Source: Adiantum capillus-veneris
Lineage: Eukaryota > Streptophyta > Polypodiopsida > Polypodiales > Pteridaceae
DNA length: 64,000 nucleotides
Assembly (NCBI GenBank): GCA_014529385.2
Contig: CM043952.1
Location: 151,927,057-151,991,056, forward strand
Direction: 5' to 3'
Positions 10,785 through 22,493 of the stretch are shown here, in pieces. The notes beneath the pieces are model-generated. The model was given only the letters and a program-made list of their open reading frames with translations, was not told where the DNA came from and searched no databases. The position numbers and the translations under genes are program-made. Each line of letters begins with the position of its first letter. The first letter of the stretch is position 1.

Positions 10785-13700
10785 AGCGAGGAAATACGAA
10801 GGAGAAGCACAGGAGAATCATCAAGTGCTGCACTGTCAGTGGAAACAAGAGGAAGGCCTAAGGAGAGGTTTAAAAACCAAAAAGGTCATGATCGCTCAAG
10901 GCGGAGCAAGTCACGCACAAGGTCAGTTCTTGAATGTTGGAACTGCGGGAAGAAGGGCCACATCAAGAAGGATTACTGGTCCAAGAAGAAGAAGGAGGCA
11001 GAGTCTCAAGACAACAAGCCAACATCGGAGGCCAATGTGGCAGGTAAAGTAGAGCAAGATGCTTTAATTCTCTCATTAGACAATGTGTCTAATTCCTGGA
11101 TAGTAGATTCCGAGGCTTCATTCCATGCGACACCACACACGCAACATTTCCAAGATTACACCAAAGGTAATTTTGGGTATGTATACTTGGGAGATGATGA
11201 AGCTTGTGAGATTGTCGGCAAAGGTACAGTTTTTGTCAAAACTGCTAACGAAAATGAGTGGAAGCTTAAAGATGTTAGGCAAGTTCCTTCTCTTCGCAAA
11301 AAATTGATCTCTACAGGACAATTGGATGATGAAGGTCACAACATTGCATTCGGAAACAAACGGTGGAAGATCTCAAAGGGATCTTTGGTGGTTGCCAAGG
11401 AAGAAAAAGTCGGTACACTTTATTTGTGTACTGTTAGCACGCAACCTTCAGCTTGTGCAGCAACTACAGAAGTTGACAGTGTGGTGTGGCACTACCGGCG
11501 TGGGCATATGAGTGCCAAAGGAATGCAAATCCTTCAAACAAAGAAGCTTCTACCAGGTTTGAAAGAAGTGGACTTAGAGTTCTGTGAAGATTGTGTTTAT
11601 GGTAAACAAAAGAGAGTAAAATTTCAAAAATCAGGAAATGAAAGAAAAAACTTAAAAACTTGAGTTGGTTCATTCTGATGTTTGGGGTCCTGCAAGTACA
11701 CATCACTTGGTGGTTCATTGTACTATGTAACATTCATAGACGATGCGACTAGAAAAACATGGATTTATGTCATGAAGAATAAGTCCGATGTATTTTCCAT
11801 ATTTCAAAGGTGGAAAGCCTTTGTAGAGAATGAAACAAATACCAAGGTTAAATGCCTCAGATCCGACAATGGAGGTGAATATTTCAGCCAAGCTTTTGAA
11901 AGCTTTTGTGCTAGCAACGGCATTCGGAGGCAAAGGACAACCCCAAGGACACCTCAAAAAAATGGGATTTCGGAAAGGATGAACAGAACAATCATGGAGC
12001 GAGCACGAAGCATGTGGCTACATGTAGGCCTACCACTTGAGCTTTGGGCGGAAGCTGTAAGTACGTCTGTGTACTTAATCAACCGATCACCCTCAACGGC
12101 ATTGGATGGGGGAGTTCCAGAAGAGGCATGGACAGGTAAACCGGTGAATTATGCATTTCTCAAAGTGTTTGGGTGTGAGGCTTTCATGCACATAGATAGA
12201 AGCCTAAGATCAAAGCTAGATGCAAAGTCCAAAAAGTGTTTCTTCATTGTCTATGGAGAAGGTGACTTTGGGTATCACATATGGAATCTTGAAGATGGTA
12301 AAATATTAAGCAGTAGGGATGTAATTTTTAACGAACAAAATATGTACAAAGATTACTTGGAAAAAAAACAAACAAAAGAAATAGGTGATGAGTACATGGA
12401 GCTTGAGGATGGTGAAGACTCAAGGACTGCAAACGGTGACAATGTGCAACAACGTCAACCAAATGAGGAGCCTCAACCTATTCCCCGAAGATCTATAAGA
12501 GCAAGTAGACCTCCAGAAAGGTTTGTTCCTTCCTTCAACCACCTCTTGATCTCAGATTCTGGAGAGCCGGAATCATACGAAGAAGCTATGCAACATGAAT
12601 CCAAAGAAGAATGGACGAAGAGCATGCAAGTGGAGATGGACTCACTACATCGCAACCAAACATGGGAGTTGGTTAAAGACAATAGTATTTGAAGTTTGAT
12701 TTGTTGGATCATGGATTCACAAGATGCAACTCGGATCACTGCGTCTACATGAAGAATTTGGGAGATGGAAAGTTCATCATCCTAATGTTGTATGTTGATG
12801 ACATGCTGATTGCAAGTGCTAACATGCAGGACATCAAAGACCTAAAAGAGGAGCTATCTACATCTTTTTCAATGAAAGATTTAGGTGCTGCAAAGAGGAT
12901 ACTTGGTATGAAAATATCAAGGGACAGGACGAAGAAGACAATAAAACTATCTCAAGAGGATTACATCAAGAAGGTACTAGAAAGGTTTGCAATGCAAAAT
13001 GCAAAACTAGTTTCTACACCTTTGGTTGGTCACTTTAAATTAACGAAGGATATGTGTCCAAAGACATAAGAGGAGATAGCCTATATGTCTAAAGTTCCAT
13101 ATGCTGCAGCGGTAGGTTCTCTAATGTAGGCTATGGTCTGGACAAGGCCAGATATTGCACATGCAGTGGGAGTTGTGAGTAGGTTCATGGACAACCCAGG
13201 TAAAGAGCATTGGCAAGCTGTGAAGCGGATACTTAGGTATCTAAAAAGGACAACAACAAATGCTTTGTATTTTGGAGGAACTAATATTTTTCTAGAAGGG
13301 TATGTTGATGCAGATATGGAAGGTGACAAAGACACTCGAAGGAGCACTACTGGCTATGTGTTCACGGTTGGAGGCACAACAGTAAGCTGGGCTTCAAAGC
13401 TGCAGAAAGTGGTGTCACTTTCTACCACAGAAGTAGAGTATGTAGCAATGACGGAGGCAAGCAAAGAAATTATGTGGTTTCACAGATTCTTAGAAGAGCT
13501 TGGATTATGTGTCTTGTACAGTGATAGCCAAAGCGCTATACATCTTGCAAAGAACTCTGACTATTTTGAGGCGCACAGTGCACAAGATTTTGTTGGTGCT
13601 TTCGGCTTGTCTGTTAGCTTGTGGGTGATAGGGTGTTGATTTGCGATGGACCACCATGAATATGTCAAGGAGGCTTTCAATGACGTTTAGAAAGTGTGTT

Positions 13701-13885
13701 CCCCCTTTCATTCAAGGACAAAGCACATTGAGGTGAGATATCACTTCATACGCACTCTTTTGGAAGAGGGACAGCTAAAGCTAGGAAAGGTGCATACAAG
13801 TGAAAATCCTGCAGACATGTTTACAAAGGTGGTCAACAAGGAGACGTTGAGCTTTTTCTCATCTTCAATCGGCATTCAAGGATAA
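10785..13885 (+). pseudogene. Copia-1 gag-pol polyprotein, 5' truncated and broken
   Basis: Ty1/copia polyprotein, left end lost: similarity begins in the gag C-terminus at about 10785 (SEEIRRRSTGESSSAA). The zinc knuckle is CWNCGKKGHIKKDY, its last cysteine changed to tyrosine. Protease follows with DSE instead of DSG (WIVDSEASFHATP). Integrase then has VWHYRRGHMS...CEDCVYGK, a frame change near 11660, catalytic FIDDATRKTW and RSDNGGEYFS, and the glutamate in ISERMNRTIMERA. About 125 residues of RT are missing at about 12690, where the protein jumps from WELVKDNSI to KFDLLDHGFTRC. The YVDD motif survives (LMLYVDDMLIAS). RNase H is present but interrupted at 13563-13702. Stops near 13068 and 13126 add to the damage. 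Clearly non-autonomous. Confidence 0.9.
13563..13702 (-). pseudogene. Antisense gypsy integrase fragment inside Copia-1 RNase H
   Basis: On the minus strand this ~140-bp stretch reads STPYHPQANRQAESTNKIL, the conserved integrase segment around the catalytic glutamate in Ty3/gypsy elements. On the plus strand it interrupts the Copia RNase H between SDSQSAIHLAKNSDYF and FHSRTKHIEVRYHF. It is therefore foreign filler of the opposite class and orientation. Confidence 0.8.
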
Positions 13886-14286
13886 GAAGCCAAGATGGAA
13901 AGTAGTCACAGGTTTGGTTTGGAGATCAGTCTCCAAGTGGGAGATTGATAAGTATGGAGCCTGATTTACCCCTTGTAATTTTTTGTGGTAAAAGCGCACA
14001 TTTGTAAGGCTCCCATTACGAGGAGAAGCCATCGTGTGTGAAGAAAAATCACTCACCAGAAACCAAAATTTTCACGGCCAAGAATCAAGGGCAACTTTCG
14101 CCGGAATATTCCTTTTTGCCGGTATATTATGGACGGACGGCGACCGGAAAGTGGTCGGAAAATGACCGATCGGTTGGCCGGTTAGCCAGTGGGCCGGTAG
14201 TAATTGGCCGGTGGCCGGTGGTCGGAAGTCAATTGCCGGTGGCTGAATTCAAAAGCGGATTTGTCTACACAAGGACGACCACACAT

Positions 14287-14445
14287 GGACGGATTGGAGG
14301 GTCCGATTTGGACTTATTCGCAGAAGGGCGGCTACACATGGACGGATTGGAGGGTCCAATTTGGACTTATTCGCACAAGGGCGGCCACACATGGACGAAT
14401 TGGAGGGTCCGATTTGGACTTATTCGCACAAGGTCGGCTACACAT
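14287..14445 (+). repeat. 53-bp tandem repeat, three copies, in the LTR U3
   Basis: Units start at 14287, 14340 and 14393 with GGACGGATTGGAGGGTCC or a one-base variant, and repeat with exact 53-bp spacing. Their position 40-200 bp upstream of the TATA box is where LTR enhancers usually lie. Confidence 0.9.
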
Positions 14446-14481
14446 GGCTGCCTCTCATAAGAGAGGACAGCCCTTTTGGCC

Positions 14482-14488
14482 TATAAAA
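14482..14488 (+). promoter_or_regulatory. TATA box of the Copia-1 LTR
   Basis: TATAAAA inside GGCCTATAAAAGGAGGCC, downstream of the 53-bp repeats. Transcription would start about 30 bp downstream. Confidence 0.65.
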
Positions 14489-14794
14489 GGAGGCCATTTC
14501 TACACACATTTCATAGTGTGAAGTTGATGCAACAAGGTGAATGTGAGGAGGTGAGAATGAAGCAAGGCAGGAGCTCTATTAAGGGTTTAATCCCTTTGTA
14601 AACTACTTCTTCTTTTGAAGTGCTAAAGCCATTGAGTGGCTGCTTTCCTGTGGACGTAGCCCACATTGAGTGAACCACGTATATCTTGTTTACTATCTCT
14701 CTCTCTACTCTATAATCTCTTGTGTGTGAAATCTATCTCTCTCCATTAAGTAATCTACTCAAATATCTATTTAGCTACGTCTTATTTCTTAACA

Positions 14795-15429
14795 TACAAT
14801 TCATGATCTCAGTTTTGGTGATGAAATTGTTGCATTTGGCCTTTTGTGCCGTGGGCTGTATAAGCTCACTTTGTATGACAAGTGTTGACAAAATTTTGCA
14901 AATGCTGTTGCAGATTCAAGGGCTATTTTAGATGCAAAACTTTGGCATGTACATTTTGATCATCTGAATTTTGCAAGTTTGCTGCGTTTGCAGAAATCTG
15001 CTATGGTTGCTTCTTTGCCGCCTCTTGAAGCACCTGTCAAACATGTTTTTGAAGGATGTATTTTGGGTAAGATGCATCGTTCTAAGTTTCCAAAGGATGG
15101 TTCATTTCGGGCCACATGCAGGTTGCAGCTTGTGCATAGTGATGTTTGTGGGCCCATGCAAACTCCGTCCTTGGGCAATTACCTTTACTTCGTTACTTTC
15201 TTTGATAATTACTCCAGGCATGCATGGGTATTTCCGCTTAAAGTGAAGTACGAAGTTTTTGTGTGCTTCAAACAATTTCTGGCTATGGCTGAAAATGTCT
15301 CGAAATGTACTATGGGCACCCTCCTTTCCGATTGAGGGGGGGAGTATATGTCTCATGAATTCAATGCATTTCTGGTTAGTTGTGGGATAAAACACCAATG
15401 TACAGTGCCTTATACACCTCAGCAAAATG
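14795..15429 (+). pseudogene. Copia-2 integrase, N-terminal part
   Basis: Encodes the HHCC zinc region and the first catalytic residues of a copia integrase. The histidines lie in KLWHVHFDHLNF. The first cysteine of the CEGC pair is replaced by phenylalanine (HVFEGCILGKM), whereas the related Copia-3 keeps CEGC. LVHSDVCGPMQ carries the first catalytic aspartate. The second Asp is followed by TGA where the family has SDNGGEYM. The segment ends at TPQQNE, where the insert begins, just before the catalytic glutamate block. Broken by a stop as well as by the insertion. Confidence 0.85.
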
Positions 15430-16514
15430 AGAGTCCTACCAAACACCGAGCAAGATTTTTTGAGCAAACCAAAAATCGAGCGAGATTTGTAAGCACATAA
15501 GTGAATAGAGAAGATAGTTTCACAAGGAAGGTGGGCGAGCTACAATAGAAGAGGGGTTGAGCTGCACGAATCAATAGCATACATAATGGGAATAGATAAA
15601 TCATAAGTTGTGGGTGATACTAGGCATCAGTGGACTATGGCACATGTGTAGAAGGCATTAGTAGGCACCACAACAAGTTGAGAGTTATTTGTTTGAATAA
15701 AATGAAGTGCTACATGGACTTGATTGGGCACTTGCCATGATGGAATGGTGAGGGATTTTGGAAAATTACTTATTTTTCTCATCATTAGGTCTTCTAGATT
15801 TAATCTCAAGAAGGCATTTTTTTAAAATGACAAGTTTTTTTAAGAGTATCGAAGTTTTTTCAAAATCTTAGGACACTTTTATGCCCTGTCCGATTACCAA
15901 CCTAATGTTAAATTCCAAGTTAGTATTCTTCAAAATTAGTTGTGCTTTGACAACATGCTCAAGAGGGCAAACAAAACATGTGCTTCGCTAAGGCCCCTTT
16001 CACAAGCAAGAAAATGGGTGGTCCAACCATAAAGGTGGGCTAATTAGTATGAGCCTTGGTGCACATCCTATCATGCACGTTGGTTGGCATGCAAGAATGA
16101 GTCTTAACTTTGATGATTTGGGCTCTATGGTGTTGCTTGGACGTATGGGTGACCTCTTCATCCATTCCTCCTCTCACTCGTAACAACTTTTAAAAATATG
16201 ATTGCCCCTCATTTGCACATATACTAAAGGCCCTTCCCATTTGTGACCCATTTACATGGATAGGTACACTCTTTCTATGAGGGCTCCCTACCCACACTAC
16301 CTATGGGCAATTGGCATCATGTTAGTGAGAAATATTTGCTTCTCTAATATTTGCTTGTTTCTAAAGATAAAAGGATACTCTTCTTGCCAAAATTCTTTGG
16401 AAAATAAATAAAAATTTGAGGATTTTTCTCTGATATACAATGCATTGCAAACACAAAGCCTAGGCGTATGAGTGCTTATACGGATAATTGATACCTAATT
16501 TCAAACTCCTAGAA

Positions 16515-16515
<1 letters not shown>

Positions 16516-16583
<68 letters not shown>

Positions 16584-16584
16584 G
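16516..16584. repeat. (AG)n microsatellite inside the candidate DNA transposon
   Basis: About 33 AG units with one ATAG interruption near the right end. Confidence 0.93.
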
Positions 16585-16742
16585 AATCATTGTTCACATA
16601 TCTTGATTTATAGTGTAAACTTCTCCGTTGAGCATAAGATTTCAAAATGCGAATTTCAAGATGGAAGAGTTGGCATCTTTTTAGATTTCATTTGGATATC
16701 TTAGATTTGGGCATAAACTATGTTTTTACAATAGTTGTTTTG

Positions 16743-17625
<883 letters not shown>

Positions 17626-17917
17626 GAGATCTTTTGCCGATTATATAATTGGAATGGCGAAGGCGATTGTAGCAGAGATGATGATATTGGGCTCATAGGC
17701 AGCATCCCTGAGTGCCAACCCTGCTTTAAGCCACGATATGTGAGGATGCCATTTTGTTTTGGCTGCACCGGCTCGCAGAAGAGGACTACAGCCTTTTGCC
17801 AATATTGGCTTTTTTTTCGCGCGTTTCTGCCAAGAGAGAGAGGCACGTGGCTCTTATTGCTTTGCCTGTACAATTTTGTAGTAGCTTGTACAAAGAGATC
17901 AAGGGATGGTGGCAGCT

Positions 17918-18212
<295 letters not shown>

Positions 18213-19265
18213 TTTTGCAGGGTGGAGTTGTTGTCGCTGCAACCATGTGGGAGAGGCCCTCGCCAAGGGAGCAGCTGTGGTTGACGACGAGCAGGGCAGA
18301 CGTAGGCCATTAGATTCTGGAGGAGGGCGGATGCTGGGATGAGGGGAAGAAGGAAAGCATGAGAGGGCTCAATTTAATATCGTGCCGTTTTCAATTTCAG
18401 AAGTGCCAGTTGAGTGCAAGGGGAAAATGTGAAATTTCGCCCCAAAATATAGAAGAATAGTGTAAAACCTGAAAAACTAACATAATTTTTTAAAATTTCC
18501 TCTTGGAAAATTAAGGAAAGGAATTTTGTATGTTTGGAAAAATGATTTTTCCCGAACACTGATGGTGAGAGACTGGGCCGGCGCAGGAGCGGCAATGGGG
18601 GGGTTTGCAAGCGCTGCAGAACACAGCGGGCCAACAACAGTAAATAGGGCGCCATTCTCGAAGCGAATGTCAGCACAAAGAGACAGTCACACATAGAGGT
18701 TAATTCTTTTGTAAGAGAGAGAAGAAGAGAATTTTAACATCGTAGGAAACTATCCCGAGAGACCTTAAAAATCTATTCGATGAGGAGAGTTGAACTCAAG
18801 AGAGAGATATGGCCGTTGGGTTTGCAATGGAAGTTGTGTATCGGGGCTCCAAGAGGCGCATCACGATCATAATTTAGAAATGTCTTGGATAAGGGCTTAG
18901 AGATTCCAACAAGAAAAAAGATAATTAACCTTTTTCTCACCCAAACTCGTTTGTTTCGCTGATATCTTTCTTCTCTTCTTCTTCTTCACACAAGTTCAAG
19001 AAACACTCTCCTTGGTACACCACTAATAATGATGATAACTCTCTCAACCTCACACTCTTCCATCAGTGCACCTTGATAAACCCACCGCCCAGATTTTAAC
19101 GTTTTTCAATATCACCTATGTCAACACCACCAAATTCTTCTCCGCAATGGTAGGGTAGCCAAAGTGAACATATACCATGTTATGGGGTTTCTAAAAAGAA
19201 TGGCCACACAAAGTCAGAACCCTAGGACAAATACCATTACATTGATACAGTAACTTCAAATATTA

Positions 19266-19382
<117 letters not shown>

Positions 19383-19903
19383 TAAGCTCCTCTTTCCCTT
19401 GCACTCTTGTCCTTTATGAAAATAGAGGAAGTGGAAGGAGAGTGCATTTTGGGTATAGAAGGTTTTTTCCACTAGCCAAAACTTGTGACGAATGGAGAGG
19501 TTATGGATATATACATGGCATCCGCATTATACAAACTACCCGATTTCAAGTCATGCCATTTATATGAGTGGCAAGGAGCTTTATTTTTTTCACATGCAGG
19601 TAGGGGTATGGGGGCCACTTGATTTTATAATCCCATTTTTATGGAACAATTGAATTGTACAATAGATTTTCTATCCCATAGGAGACACTTTGCACAAGCA
19701 CATGTTCAAGGAGAGCTCTTTGCACAAAAATCTTGGGGAGGTGCTAGTAGTGAAAAGGTGGGAACTTGTTTTATTGCTTGTTTTGAAGCTTGAAATACAT
19801 ATGAGAACCTTGATTGTTTTTGGTTTCTTAATAATGTACCTTGTCTTGTCTTGCTCGGTTTAGGGATCACTCAAAAAATCTCGCTCGAGGTTAGGGATTC
19901 CTC

Positions 19904-22153
19904 CAAAATGGTGTTGCTGAGAGGAAAAATAGGTCACTTATGGAAATGGCACGATGTATGGTCAAAAGTCAAGCTTTGTCGCATTCTTTTTGGCTTGAGG
20001 CCATCATGTGTGCCACTTATGTACTAAACAGGTGTCCTACAAAAGCTTTGCAATCTATTACTCCATATGAAGCATGGTATGATAGAAAGCCTTCTATTGA
20101 GCACATGCGTGTTTTTGGCTGTTTGGCATATTCTTTGGTGCCACATACACAGCGCATAAAATTGGATGATAAGGCTGTCAAATGTATTTTTTTTGGTTAT
20201 AGTGCTAAAAGCAAAGGTTACAGGTTGTATCATTCGCAAACAAAAGGTATTCTGGTTTCACGAGATGCAGTGTTTGTGGAAGATTCTGTTCAGCCCTTGC
20301 TGTCATGTACTAGAGACAGTAATGTAAGTTCACAGGACATTTATAACACTTTGTTGCCTCTTTTCAGTGGTGGAGTAAAAATGTAAGTTCCAATGAGGCA
20401 AATGTACAGCCTATGGGAGTTTTTGAAAATGTTACAGATCAGCCTATTACTGATGCAGATGTACATGATGTACTTGATGAGGAAAGGGCTGAAAATGAGC
20501 AGGCTAGAGGTATGCCAAAATGGCTGGTGCACACTTTGCGTGACAGTAAATTGGATGCACCTTTGTCTAGTCGTACTCGTTCAGGCTCTCGCCATGCATC
20601 TTATGCATTAGATTGTTATGCTTTGGCTGTGTCTAGCTTACATGATGTTGAGGAGCCTATGTCTTTTGATAAAGCACAAAATTCAAAAAAATGGATGGCT
20701 GCCATGCAATGAGAATATGATGCAATTATAGAAAATGACACATGGACTTTATGTGATTTGCCTCCTGGCAAAAAGGCCATTGGTAGGAAGTGGATTTACA
20801 AGTTGAAATGCAAGTCGGATGGTGAGATCGATCACCATAAGGCTCGCCTTGTTGCAAAGGGTTATGTACAACAAAAAGGCATAGATTATGAAGAGACCTT
20901 TTCTTCCACTTGTCGTATGACTATTGTACGTTTTCTATGTGCATTGGCATCTCATTTTGGTTGGGATGTACATCAATCAGAGATTGTTATGGCTTTCTTG
21001 AATGGTGACATATTTGAGGAAGTTTATGTAACGCAGCCTCCCGGTTTTGTCATAAAAGGACAAGAGGACAAAGTGTGCATATGTAAGAAGGCTTTGTATG
21101 GGTTGAAGCAATCTCCTCATGCTTGGTATGAGAAAGCTGACAATCATTTGGTCAAACGAGGCTTTCGTAACAGTCCAACAGAAAGCACATTGTATGTAAA
21201 GCGTGAGGTGATGTACTTCTCATTGTGGTTCTTTATGTCGATGATTTGCTGATCACTGGACCAAATGAGAGACATATTGCTGAATTTAAGGCTGATTTGA
21301 ATGCTACTTTCAAGATGAAAGATTTGGGGCTGTTGCATCATTACTTGGGTATACAATTTAAGTAGTGTGATGGTGGTATTTCCTTGTGTCAGAAAAATTA
21401 CCTAGAGACATTGCTATGTAAATTTGGACTTGAGGATTGCAAACCTATTGCCACTCCCATGGAAATAGGTTTGAAGTTGAGTCTACATGATGCTGATGAT
21501 CCTGCTGATGACACTCTTTATCAAACTGCTGTTGGCTGCCTCATTTATGTATGCAACACGAGACCGAATATTCAGTTTGCAGTCTCACAGGTCATCAGAT
21601 TTATGCATAGCCCAGGGTCTAAGCATTGGCAGGCTGTCAAGAGGATTTTCCGCTACCTTAGTGGAACTTTACATCTTGGCTTGTTTTATCCCAAGGGGGG
21701 ATCATTGCCGCCGGACTTACATGCTTTTTCGGACTTAGATTGGGCTGGTTGTTTTGACACGTGAGTGTCCACAAGTGGTTTTTGTTTCATGCTTGGCAGT
21801 TCATGTATATCATGGTTGAGCAAGAAGCAACCTACTGTGGTCACTTTGAGTTGTGAGGCTGAGTACAGGGCAGTATTCACAGCTACGGTTGAGTGTGTAT
21901 GGCTCAGACGCCTTACGGGGCTGATTTGGGTGTTGGACAGGACATTGCCAACACTATCTACATTGACAGTCAGAGCGCATTGGTAGTTGCGAGGAACCCA
22001 GTTTTTCATGCTCGCACAAAGCACATTGAGGTGCATTACCACTATGTCAGGGAGAGGCTCTCAGCAGGAGAGATCAACCTGCTGGCTTATGTGCCAACAC
22101 AGGACAACCTTGCAGATCTTTTCACAAAGGCATTGTCTCGTGAGAAGCTTTAA
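19904..22153 (+). pseudogene. Copia-2 integrase C-terminus, reverse transcriptase and RNase H
   Basis: Resumes with GVAERKNRSLMEMARCMV (catalytic Glu of integrase), then FGCLAYSLVPH. RT follows from about 20758: KKAIGRKWIYKLKCKS, HKARLVAKGYVQQKGIDYEE, LYGLKQSPHAWY, and after a frameshift near 21210 the catalytic LYVDDLLITGP. RNase H has CEAEYRAVFTATVECVWL, DSQSALVVARN and HYHYVRERLSAGE, ending with LADLFTKALSREKL at 22153. Interruptions are TGA after AAMQ (20710), the RT frameshift, TAG in GIQFK*CDGG (21363), TGA in CFDT*VSTSGF (21763) and a frameshift near 21905. CDGG and VSTSGF are preceded by Q or R in Copia-3, so these two stops look like C-to-T changes. Confidence 0.9.
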
Positions 22154-22270
22154 GCTTTCCGGAAAGCTTTGGGCTTACTCCCCTTTGTGTACTGATCATG
22201 TCCTCAGCGCGTGGCACTTCCCTTTACTCATGTGCCAGCTCTCGTTCACCGCATCACTCCAGGGGGGATT

Positions 22271-22493
22271 TGTTACCATATACACGTGGTAGTGATATGT
22301 GTGAACACACTAGGAGCGCCGGGGCATTTTTTCCCTCTTTAGGAGGTTTTTTCCCCTAAGCATTGTATATACGCCCATCACTCTAGGGCTATCTATCTTT
22401 CGCATAATAAGTAACACACTCTCTATTGTGTGCCTCGAGCTTCCTTCATCTTCTCCAAGCTGTGTGCGTTTCTCTGCAACCCTGATTCCAACA
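22271..22493 (+). repeat. Copia-2 3' LTR (223 bp)
   Basis: Starts TGTTACCATATACACG after the polypurine tract AGGGGGGATT and ends CTGATTCCAACA. It matches the reverse complement of the Copia-3 LTRs at 46863-47087 and 61133-61359. Confidence 0.88.

Larger units (their letters stand above)
10785..14794 (+). mobile_element. Copia-1, 5'-truncated Ty1/copia retrotransposon with 3' LTR
   Basis: Contains degraded gag-pol, the polypurine tract CCAAGTGGGAGA at 13933-13944, and a complete-looking 3' LTR (13946-14794). The 5' LTR, primer binding site and gag N-terminus are absent. The left side joins Penelope-related sequence near 10780. The right side joins the middle of the Copia-2 pol region exactly where the LTR ends in CA. 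Confidence 0.85.
13946..14794 (+). repeat. Copia-1 3' LTR
   Basis: Begins TGATAAGTATGGAGCC directly after the polypurine tract and ends TTATTTCTTAACA. It has three 53-bp tandem repeats upstream of a TATA box at 14482. The end is confirmed because 14795 onward matches the interior of a different copia (compare minus strand near 59430). Confidence 0.82.
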
